This document shows positions 1 to 10,300 of a stretch of DNA of 64,000 nucleotides, piece after piece (positions within the stretch are counted from its first letter, which is position 1; each line of letters starts with the position of its first letter). The DNA lies in the NCBI GenBank assembly GCA_037954325.1, contig JBBMNZ010000017.1:7527501-7591500 (forward strand), given 5' to 3'. The notes beneath the pieces are model-generated. The model saw nothing but the letters and a program-made list of their open reading frames with translations, searched no databases and was not told the origin of the DNA. Both the position numbers and the translations under genes were made by a program. The stretch comes from Fistularia commersonii (lineage: Eukaryota; Chordata; Actinopteri; Syngnathiformes; Fistulariidae).

Positions 1-651
1 AACTGTTGATGCCTAAGAGCTATAGAAAATAGTTTCCGTGATAATTAACTGAAATTCCAGGGAACCTCAGAAGTATATTTAAAATCGCTGCACTGCAGGA
101 TATGAAAATGAGCTGTAAGTGTGAATTAGAACTTAACATAACATAGCAAAAGGCAAGTAGGAGGCGAGCTTTGGTAACATGTTCTATTCTACTATATATA
201 GAAAACATGAATATTTAAAACCTTGGAAAAACAACAACATGAAGTATGTCTCGGTGCAAATGTTTGGCAGATTCTTAGGACTGAAGTGCAGTTGCCCTTT
301 TGAGATCTCCACAGGCTTGGGCAACATATTTGAGTTTGTGTTATTTGGAATATGAGTGATTGAGTTAAATTTAATTTAATTCAAACTTTAATGCATGTTT
401 TTCACATGTACCAACAGATCAGAAATGACATAAAATACCATAGTTTATGTAATTAGGATTAGGATTAATTTAATTAAATTGTTTAAACTATTAATTAAAA
501 TGTAATAGTTGGGATTAAATTTTGCAATAAATTGCAGTCTTCGTTGTTTCCAGTAGGCCCAGCCCAACAAATCTTCAAACTTTTGAATTTTGATAGATGT
601 TATATTGGATCAAGGTGAAGCCACAAGAACAAACGACTGTAGTGGTGGTAC
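1..651. other. Gene-free AT-rich stretch, presumed intron
   Basis: No coding exon is recognisable here. It follows the splice donor at 651/650 of the minus-strand tetraspan gene, so it is probably intron leading to one or more exons (fourth membrane segment and C-terminus) beyond the left edge. A 62-residue open frame on the minus strand at 20-208 has no splice-site support and no family resemblance. Confidence 0.5.
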
Positions 652-835
652 CTGTAGATGTCATGGTGAGGAAGAGCAGGGTGGTGGGGTAAAGAGCCTG
701 GCCTGCCATGAGCAGAGCTCGTGTGTTGGAGTAGGAATGCACAGTCTCAGACGTCCAGCAGAGGGCAAAGACCAGACACAAGGCCCCAGTGCTCACAGCA
801 AGGAGGAAGGACAGAACTCCAAACACTCTCTCTGC
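652..835 (-). CDS. PMP22/claudin-superfamily tetraspan protein, second coding exon
   Basis: This internal exon of 184 nt encodes residues 62-122 of the predicted protein and leaves in phase 1. It contains two hydrophobic stretches: residues about 65-87 (VFGVLSFLLAVSTGALCLVF region) and about 97-118 (ALLMAGQALYPTTLLFL region), which fit membrane segments 2 and 3 of the PMP22/EMP/claudin fold. The donor is ACAG|GTACC at 652/651. The acceptor that keeps the frame with exon 1 is GGAG|GCAGAG (exon start 835). A CCAG acceptor 8 nt upstream would put a stop early in the frame, so I rejected it. The fourth membrane segment must be encoded beyond the left edge. The family call is reasonable; the exact member is not established. 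Confidence 0.6.
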
Positions 836-1571
836 CTCCAGGGCTGGATGACAAACAAGTCAACAAAACATAAATACCAGGCGCTGAGATTTCATCAATG
901 CCAACGTTGAAAAAAATCAAGATTCGTCCCCCTGTATGAGTTCTACTTTGTAAAATGAATGTTCGTTTTGAGTTTTACTCAAGCAGAATGTCAGCGGGCT
1001 AATGAAGGGGGATGAAATGTTGTCAAGTGCTCTCATGCACACATACTGACAATGACCTTATTGGGCAAGCCATGTGACATATCATTTTACTATCTTTATA
1101 TGTATGATTACTCAGTTACTTTTTATATAAAACAATCTCTTGTTTTATAAAAAAGAAAAAAAAGACCAAAAAAAAAAACTATTTTGGTTTCATCTGTCAA
1201 TGACTGAAACAGCAACTGACTCATCAGTAAGCAGAACAAACTTCCTGGGCAAGTTCAAACATGTGAAGTATTTAGGATGAACAAAGTGTTTCAAATCTCC
1301 CTCCTGAGGCCAAATGCGTTAACACAAGCCGGGACAGATTCCATTTTTTAGTACAACACAATAAGGCTGGTGAATACGTCAATACAGAATATTGTCAAAT
1401 TATGATATTGTAAACTATCCTGTTTTTCAATTAAGAAATACACTGCATAATAATACATGAAGACATAGGTTATTGTCTTGCTGTTAGAATTTATAGATAA
1501 GCCATATTTGAGATCAGCAATTCTTAGATGTCAGAAGGAAAACTAAAAACTGATTGCTCACCACTGAATAC
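836..1571 (-). other. Intron of the tetraspan gene
   Basis: This is the 736-bp interval between the donor GGAAAG|GTATTC (1572/1571) and the acceptor at 836. It is AT-rich with A-runs near 1150-1180 and shows no coding signal. Confidence 0.5.
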
Positions 1572-1754
1572 CTTTCCATCCTTAGTATCGACATGGTCAC
1601 TTTCAGTTTTATTCCATTCTGTCCAGAGTCCATGGTCCTTGAACCAGAATGGCGTCCATACAGCGTAGCTCACACACAGGCAACCCGACAGCCCCACACA
1701 TGACTGAACAAATCTGAAGCGACTATGTGACTCCTTCAGTTCTATGAAAGGCAT
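1572..1754 (-). CDS. PMP22/claudin-superfamily tetraspan protein, first coding exon (NKG7-like?)
   Basis: This exon encodes 61 residues starting at ATG 1754. A splice acceptor (TTTTTCTCTCAG) lies 12 nt upstream of the ATG, with exon start at 1766, so there is at least one non-coding exon further upstream. Residues 13-36 form the first membrane segment. They are followed by WTPFWFKDHGLW, the W...GLW signature of the first extracellular loop in claudins, PMP22/EMP, LIM2 and NKG7. The paired cysteines of true claudins are absent, as in NKG7. An N-glycosylation sequon (NKT) follows at residues 48-50. The donor GGAAAG|GTATTC leaves in phase 0 and joins the exon at 835. NKG7/CLDND2-like is my best guess within the superfamily, with low certainty. 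The same-strand neighbour is accs, about 2.2 kb upstream. Confidence 0.6.
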
Positions 1755-1766
1755 CTTCGGCCTTTG

Positions 1767-3956
1767 CTGAGAGAAAAACAGAGGAAGTTTAAACTGGTTA
1801 GAGTTTACAAAAACATTTCAACTAACATCAAAGCAATCCCCTCATTTTAAGCTCCATTTGGTTTTCTCTGGCTTGTCTTTTTGAAATCCCTTTTCATTTG
1901 TTAACAATAGCTCTGCCTGCGCTATTCTTCTCAGGTCTGTAAAAAATATTTTACATATTGAAAAATCGCATAAACGCATCACACTTAACATTAGAATATG
2001 AGAGGTAAGGCCAACAAGACAATAAATTCAACACTCAGGCTGCTTAGGTTTTTCATTAGCAGGCTTAATAAAAAAAAGTTGATCAACGTAATTCTTTCAC
2101 ACTGGCAATCAAATATCACTATTAAAGAAAAACATTAATTTCAATAGTCTTCCAAGGTTTCCAATCATGAAAGTGGTTCTACTGTATTTGTTTATAAAAG
2201 ACCGTGAATTCATTGAAACTGCTGACTTACCTTTGCTGTCAGTGAAACACAAACAATAAAAGCTTAAAGGTAAAACAGCTATCTATTGTCAGCTATGGTA
2301 CAAATTCTATGGTCATCAGCTTTTAACATCTCAACGCGTTCTCTCTTAAAGTGCACATGGCCACAATTTCCCCTTCACAAACGTGCCCCCTTATCGTCAC
2401 TCCCACTCAACTGCAGTGGAAACTCCCACAGCATGGAAGGAATAGTCCCATGAAGTCCCACTGCAACTGTGACTGTGAAAGTCAGTGTGAAAGGAGACCC
2501 GGTCACACCATATTTGGCAAAGCAGAAGTGTGATGGTCCTGACATTTGTACAAGGGAATAACTGTTTACTTATGCGAAAGTAACACAGGCTACAACTTGA
2601 AATAATGTCTTTGTTTTGCATTAGAAACAGAAAGTGAGTGGTGGGTGACAGTTGGCTGCAGCACGACAGCAGCTCAGGAAATTCCACTTTCACATTTCAG
2701 TTGACTTTAATACCCTCTATTTCCCCTTTCAAACAGATATAAACCCACAGCCCACCCAAAGCACAGCAACACCCCCAGAAACACATCCGCTTACAGTGAT
2801 CACAAATACATCATGGCAAAGATGAAGACGTAATTATGACGGAGATCAATTCAAGACCATTATAGGCATATGATTATATTTCATTCACAGACCACTATTT
2901 TTTTTTACTGAAAGTAAAATACATTCAGATAAAATAAAGTGCATATGACAAAAAATAATGAAGATGTACACTTTAATTCTGCTGACTTGGGTGTTTTTCA
3001 GATTATGATTTAACTGCTTTTTGTTCAATGACAATTTGTCGGTACTTGGAACATCGGCTCTTAAACATGTTTCAACCCATAGATCAAAAATATCAAGTCC
3101 ATGTCTATTAGAAGCTGAAGCTTAAAGCCTCAGTGCAAGTAGACAGGAGAGCCTTACCGATAGTTTCAGATATTGGAGACAAAAAAATATCGATAATGAT
3201 CAATTCTCAACTTGAGAGGCAGTTAATTTTTCTTAGTAGAGCTAGTTCTGCGTAACTTCTTGCGCAGTCTGTCACCCTGATGAGTTGTACATAAAAACAA
3301 TATCAATTTACCATCAGAAAGAAAAAATGAAAAGAAAGTTGGTCATAAAAACAATGAAATAATAGTTTCAAGACATAAAGGTCCCACTATATGGTTAATA
3401 ACATTTGAACACTTGGAAGATGCTTGATTTTGTTTTTTTAACAACACAATTAGAAACAAAAAAGCACTACAATATCAACAGCAGCTGTTGGAAGTATGGA
3501 AAATAATTTGTGGGCATCATACACCCTGACTGATATTAGCAACTTAAGTAACTAGCTGGGTGCCTACTGGGGAATATATAGATGTAAGAGACTCGATATG
3601 TATTCTTCAAAAGAATATTGCTCTGTCATTTTTCATATCAGGCACCATATAGAACAATACAATTGGATATTTGTGAAAGATAAACCTCAGCTAACAAGAA
3701 CGTCTGACCAAAATATCAGTCGACTCAAGCTACTTCCATGGCCACCCCCTTCTTGCATTCTGCTGCCTGGAGGAACTGTCTTGTCTGTCCTCTTTAACCC
3801 CTGCATTTCCTTCCCCCTCTTCAAAAACAGGCATTAGATCTAACCTTGTGTCAGGTGTTTATGTCAAGATTTGCCATGAACATGTCTGGCGAGAAAGACT
3901 CAAAGTGCTGCCTGCTGAAATTTGGCAGCTACATCTGTGCCTTTTTTATCCTCTGC
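1767..3956. other. Intergenic/UTR interval between accs and the tetraspan gene
   Basis: No coding exon is supported. It should contain the 3' UTR of accs and the promoter plus non-coding exon of the tetraspan gene, both on the minus strand. Candidate minus-strand ATTAAA poly(A) signals occur at 2972-2977 and 2706-2711, which would give an accs 3' UTR of about 1.0-1.3 kb. A kappaB-consensus decamer (GGGAGTTTCC on the minus strand) lies at 2418-2427. Confidence 0.4.
2418..2427 (-). promoter_or_regulatory. NF-kappaB-consensus decamer
   Basis: The minus strand reads GGGAGTTTCC, a match to GGGRNNYYCC. It lies about 650 bp upstream of the first coding exon of the tetraspan gene, and a second G-rich half (GGGACTATTCC on the minus strand) is nearby at about 2439-2449. 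A decamer match of this kind is expected by chance fairly often, so function is only a suggestion. Confidence 0.2.
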
Positions 3957-4366
3957 TTACTTCCCAGCTCTTTCCAGCAGAGCCTTGAACACATCAAGGA
4001 TCTGTGGGTCCTCCCCTGCAGCCAGCTCCGGAGTGTTTTTTTGTAGCCAATCAGAAGAGCGGATTTGATGCCTGAGAGTACCAATGAGAGAGTCCAGACT
4101 CCCTGCAGGCTTAGAGGCTTGGCAGTCAAGAAACACAAACTCATCAGGGGCCTGTGAGCAGGTGTCAGGAACAGGGCTATCCTTCTCCTGATCACATGAC
4201 TTGCTATGAGGCGATGCTTGATTTTCAATCGCAGCATTGTCCAATTCACCGCTATCCCCCTTCACTGACTTCACGCTCTCCTCACTGGCTTCTTTGTCAG
4301 ACAGTGAATCCTGAATGGCACTTTTTGCTTCCATTTCTTTCAAGGCCTCCTTGAATCGCTTTAGGC
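3957..4366 (-). CDS. accs: accs exon 15: C-terminal tail and stop
   Basis: The acceptor TTTCAG|GCCTAA (exon start 4366) continues the phase-1 junction as LGLKRFKEALKEME, then runs to a TAA at 3959-3957. The tail of about 136 residues is rich in Glu, Asp and Ser and ends in FKALLERAGK. It is longer than the short tail of human ACCS that I recall, and I see no known domain in it. Confidence 0.8.
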
Positions 4367-7300
4367 CTGAAATATCACAAAAAAAATCATCAGAAACTAT
4401 GGGTCACAGTTACGTAGTGAAGACAAGAATGCGAAGATGATTGGAAGAAGAAAACTACTGACTGTTTAAAGAAGCAAGTCCCAATACACATAGTAGGAAT
4501 GCCCTTTGCCCAACCCCGATCCGCATAATTAAAAATCCAGTGTGTAATTATGTATCAGGTACATCACATAACAATGGCAGACTCCATAAACATTAATAGT
4601 TTTTATCTACTTGTTTCGAGCAAGGGTGAAGCTGTAATCCGATTAACTCCATGAAATGCAAAATAATCATGGAAAGCCATATTAGTTTGAGCGTTATTTT
4701 ATCACTGTGTTAAACCACTAGTAACAAAAAATAATCTTTATTCATTTGCATCTTGAATGATTACTTCAGCCCCCAATCCACCAGACCTATGAAGACTGGC
4801 AAGCGGTTTTGTTTCCTTTTCACTTATTTCTCCATAGAGACAACGTTCTCTCATGTGGCTGAACTACTTCTTCCAGTTTTCACTCATATAGAGTACACAC
4901 TGGCAAAATTGTGTTTTATAAGCCTTAATGTGCACAAAAAGAAAATGTATTGAAATAATTGTTAAAAAATGTGGACAGCAAAAAAAAAGGATGTTTATAG
5001 TATTAATTTATTATCTGAATGGCTTATAGGTGGCTGCAGCCTAACCCAGCTCTCACTGGATGACAGTTGGGGTCACAGGGCCACATACAGAAAAATACAA
5101 CCCTTTAGTCTCTCATTCACATTTCTGGGCAATTTGAGGTGAAGGTAGAAACGGTAGGAAACCCACGCAGAATGAGAAGAACATCAAAACTCAACACAGA
5201 AAGGCACCCTCTCAGAGTCTAACTACGGACAGTGAGGCAGGAGTCCAAACCACTGCACCACCGTGTCGCTGTACATTTAAAGTGTCTAAACATGTATATA
5301 AACTGTAATGACTGACCCAGCTGAAGATGGCGACGTTGGTCGGCGAAGACAATGCGAAACCAGCCTGGGTTTATGCAGGAGAAGGCCTGGCCACAGCTCA
5401 ACACCACCTTGTGTCTGAGGAAGCACCTCCACATACACAGCTCCTCCTCAAATGAAGAGACCCTAAGGTACTGCCCAAACAAAGACAGAAGTGATGAATC
5501 AAACCTACAGTTATATATTAAGAAAAATCCTAAAAATGGACTCACGACCCCTCTTTCTAAACAGGAATCAGAGTTAAATCTCAGTTGAATACCTTTCTGA
5601 GGTCAGCCCAGACAAACAGGGCAACAGGCCTGTCCAGGTAGGGGATTTCCAGACGCTGTAACTCCTCTGTCAGATAGCTGTGAGCAGCTTTAAGCCTGCG
5701 TCTATTCTCTGGTAAAAATTCTCCATTGACCCACTCTGGACCGGGACAAGAGAACAGATGCAAATCACTTTATAATCATTGTCTTTTAAAACTACGACTA
5801 ATAAATTAGTTATAATTGTGTCTTTGAAAGAGTGCACAGAGACTCTGGATCTATACCCCTGTCTTTGAGAAGCTGTGCTACTTGATGCTGTGTGATTCCA
5901 GGGACACCGTGAAATGACCCCATCTGGGCCAAAGCCTCCACGAGGTCTCTGTTCTCGGTGTACAGAGTCCCTACTCTGATTCCGGACAGCGCAAAATCCT
6001 AGAAAGAAGGTGTAAAGAGATTACAGGGAGAGAAAAACTGCAAAGGGAAATGTGCGGAGATTTGATGGCCCCCTGACAGCAGCGACACGTGTCTTGCCCT
6101 GGCACGCAGTGCAGCGCAGCACATACCTTGCTCATTCCCCACATTACATGTGTCCTCTGTGGGTCGGGCAAACTGAAATAAGGGCACATCATTACCAGTT
6201 AAGAGGGTTGGCCGCCACCATAATTGTCATGATTAAGGGTCTAATGGAGTAATCAGGTAGAGGATAAGCTGTACCTTTCCATACTGAGGACACTGTGAAA
6301 GGTGACAGATTCATCAAACACTGACAGCATGTAGAGCTCATCCACGATAGCATGGAGCTCATTCCTAAAGCAAAGAGTGAAACACAAAGCAGCGTCAATA
6401 AACCCCTGATAGAATTATTAACAATTGTTTACAAAACTGCAACATAAGCAGAAAGTGATTAACCAACCAACTGATGTCAGTTGTAAAAGCACCGTGGTTT
6501 ATGGGTCGGTGCTAACAAGGTTCTCTGAAGGGAATTGCTCAATACAAGCTCATTCAGAAGACAAGAGATGGCACTGGGGACTTTCAGGCGCTTGGCTAAC
6601 AATATGGCGATGGTTATGAAAGGTGATAGAGCTCTATCAGGAATGTTTTAAAATTCCACACACACAGAGGTACTATCAGACTTTTAAAAAATGAGATTTC
6701 GCACTAGGAGACACGTGCAGGGCCTTGGCAATGTGCTTTTATATGGATTACTGTGATAGCGCCACAGAGTGAGATAGCAGGGGGCCAAACGTACCTTTTA
6801 GCGAATTCTAAGAAGGCGATCATCTCCTCCGGGGTGTAGATCTCGGCAAGAGGGTTGTGGGGGTTTATCAAAATAACAGCACGGATGTTTGCCCCCTAAA
6901 AAAAAGAAAAAGATGCCTTTATGCCTGGCCTTGAAGTTAAATTAAACAAATATACTGTGTACAAGCAATTGTCGAAGACAACGCTACAAAAATGAAGGGT
7001 TTTGGAAAGACAGCCAAGGACTTTGTTCAAACTTGGAACATTAGAAGCGTCCGTTGATAAAAACGCAGCCATAAATTACAAACCTCTCGTTTGGCCCTTT
7101 TCAGACCCTCCTCGAGCTTTCCCACGGTGAGGAGGAAGGGCCGACCCTCTTTGTCACCGGCCTATAAATAAAAAGTAATAAGAAGGAGAGAAAACTACAT
7201 AAACACAAAAAGACGGCTGATATATACACCTTTCTACTGAAGATTAAGAGACGCACATAAAAAGCAAAGTGTGATGTCAATAAAATATGACTTATACTGA

Positions 7301-10300
7301 ATGTATATCATCATAATCAATAGATGAGCCACAATATTTACAGACGCACATGAGTGTAGAAACAGTAATTGCTGCACATAAATCAGGATGTGTGTTCCCA
7401 CCTCACAGTCGAGAGGAACATGAAACAACTTGACATCGCTGTAGAACTGCAGATCCTCTGTGATGGAACCGTAGAAAGGTGTAGGAATAAGAACGGCATC
7501 TGCAAAACATTTGAAAGAGCAATACAATCAAGTACAAATACATGCATGCACGGATTTTTTCATAAATGTATAAAATGCTTTCATTTTATACACCGCCTTC
7601 ATAATAAGGAAGCGGTCATGCAGAAAAATTGTACATTATATTCTAATGTTTTACTTATTTTACTTGAAATGAATCCTTCCATGTTGGAGCACTAAAGATT
7701 TAGTAGCTTGGTCGCGTTTCCTTCAAATGACTTAGCAACAGCTTTCCCATTTTCCATGATAAAATGACTTAGATTCTTAAAAGGGGCAAGAGAATGGGTT
7801 GAATGTGTGTAATAATGAGCTGCTGAGCCTACCTTTAGGGTCGCAAATGGCTGCGGCAATACACGAGAAGAGAGAAGTGCATCCATTCATCACCACCACC
7901 TGAGCAAATGCACACATCGATCGTGTTATGAAAAACTTAATTATGGCGCAGAGGGAGGTCTGATGAATATGCCACGAATATGCCAGCTCCAGAAATTACG
8001 CCTGTTACTCTCAAAATGCAATTACAGCAAAATGTTGGCATTTTGCATCCCCATAGCAAGGATCAGATTTATAAAATATCTCAATTTTTGGGAGGCACTC
8101 AGTATGATGAGTGTCCCCTGTTAACTCCACTGCTAATGTGACGGTAATTTTATATATATTTTCTGCTGGATATCTGTGTATATCAAATTAGAGCTTCTAT
8201 TTTTTTTCACAAAATTAGAATCTCATCAAACAAATTGATGTACGCTAAATCAACTGTGACAGAAAAGTGGATAAAGAAAAACATTTTCTTTTTATAACGG
8301 CAATAAACAGGACAGGACAAATTTAATATTACACATAGTTATGGTATACTCTCCATATCGACCTGGTTATGATCAAAATGCCATTGTAAAGGATTAATTA
8401 TGATGTTGTACTGGTTTGAAATCGAAGGTCGCTATGTAAAGTCACAAAGGCAAAGCAAATATTTCCCGCCATATCATGCTGGTAAAGGTAGATGAAGCCA
8501 CACAGAAATACTCCATTAAAATACTGACAAACTGTAATTACCCTACGTGAAAGTGCTACTCTGTATCATTATATTTCTAGATCTGAAATGTATGTAGTCC
8601 TGTTTATTCTTGTTGTTGTCATTCTATTATCCATGTTTTATCCATGTTATTGTCATTCCATTCTCATACTGTTTATTTTTGTTTTTGTCCTTAATTGTCT
8701 CTTCTATTTCTATTTCTAATTCTATTTATTGATATTGTTGCCAAGTGACAAACGGATTTCCACTGTAGGGATCAATTAAGTATTATCTTGCCTTAATTCT
8801 ATTACAGTAGTTGTATAAAGTTGTGATATAAAGAACAGGATGAGTGTTTGACGACAAATTTCAAAACAAGTGCCTCTCCACAGAGTGAACAAGAAAAGTA
8901 ATGCCTTTATAAAGTAATGATGATATTTGATTCATACATATCTGTGGTGTTCAGGCGTTAATGTCAACCATTTCTACTCACATTGTCGGCTTTCAGTGTG
9001 TTTGGGGAGCGACAGTAATGAGTGAGGAACTTCGCAACCACTTCTCTCAGGCTGAAACAGAGCGCAATGCAGATTCCAACTGGGTTAATATTTATCTTTG
9101 CACCAATTAACTTCACATTGAGAAGAAAATGCAGGACTTGTTCAAATTGAAAATAAGTGTCCGCTCTGATCTCTTACGAGGGGTGTCCCCTCCAGTCGCC
9201 GTACTGCAAAAGGAGGGGGTCGGTGAGCATCATGTCAGGCTGGGTGAGCTGCAAGAAAGGGGAAAGTAATTACTTTGCAAGCAGAAATCCATAAAAAAAA
9301 AACTAATATCAAGTGCTACTTGTCATCTGTCGCTATCAATATGTGACACCGCTGTTTTAATCTCACCCGCTTGTGAAGAAGATCATGGCAGAGCTTGTTC
9401 TCGCTGGTTCCCATGTTGATGACACCCTGTGGGCGTGAGAGAGAGATGACCTTATTAGCACAGACCTTTACTGTGTCACTGTAAAGCTGACGCAACAGTT
9501 TTGATATCTTTTCGGATGACACTCTCACATTGGGGTTGTCCATGTAGTGATATCTGTCCATTCCATATTGTGCATAGCCCTCCTGGAGGATGCCCTGATG
9601 CAGCCGGATTGTGTTGCCTCGATTTGACAGGTACACACTGTGGCCCAAAGCCTCTGTGCCACTTACAGTTGCCAAAGCGCTCTCAGATATCTTGCAGGCT
9701 TTAATGGACGTGGGCAGCTTGGACTTTATCTCCTTAGTGGAACCGGCCTGTGAAGCGGTAGCCTCTGGAGGCGTCTTAGATACAGGCGTTGAGACGTGAT
9801 GCGAGGCTGACAGACGAGCTGGGGTCGGGATGGAGGGGTCGGTCTGCGTCGTCGCCGTGGCAGGGCTGTTCCCCTGCCTGACAGCAACCAGTGCCCCCGT
9901 GAGCATGCTGAAGAGCCGAAGCTCATGCTGCCGCTCCTTTTCCGCCCTCCTCTCCTCGCGCTGCTCCCTCCGTTCGTCGGCTTGCAGCTCCCTTTCCAGC
10001 CGGGCCTCCTCCAGCAATAAGAGGCGATCCTCCGCCGACTGCTGCCAGGTGAGGAAGCTGGCCAGGGCTTTATCCAAGTGCCCCTGACCGCCGCATCTAA
10101 CGCTCCCGTGGCCGCACATCAGTTTCCCAGCTCTGCGACGCTTTCTCTGTCTTACGGCCGCTGAGGGGTCAGGACCTTCCTTGGCGGGTGGCACAGGTGC
10201 GTCATGGGTTAATGCACCGCTTCCAAGTTGGGGGGCCGAGCCTGCAATGTTCAGGTCAGTAAAACCTAGAGATGTGAGAGAGACGCCAAACTAAATTATT

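Noticed and set aside
838..846. CCAG acceptor for the tetraspan exon 2
   Set aside because: Joining exon 1 (phase 0) to position 843 gives an early in-frame stop; the GGAG acceptor at 835 preserves the frame.
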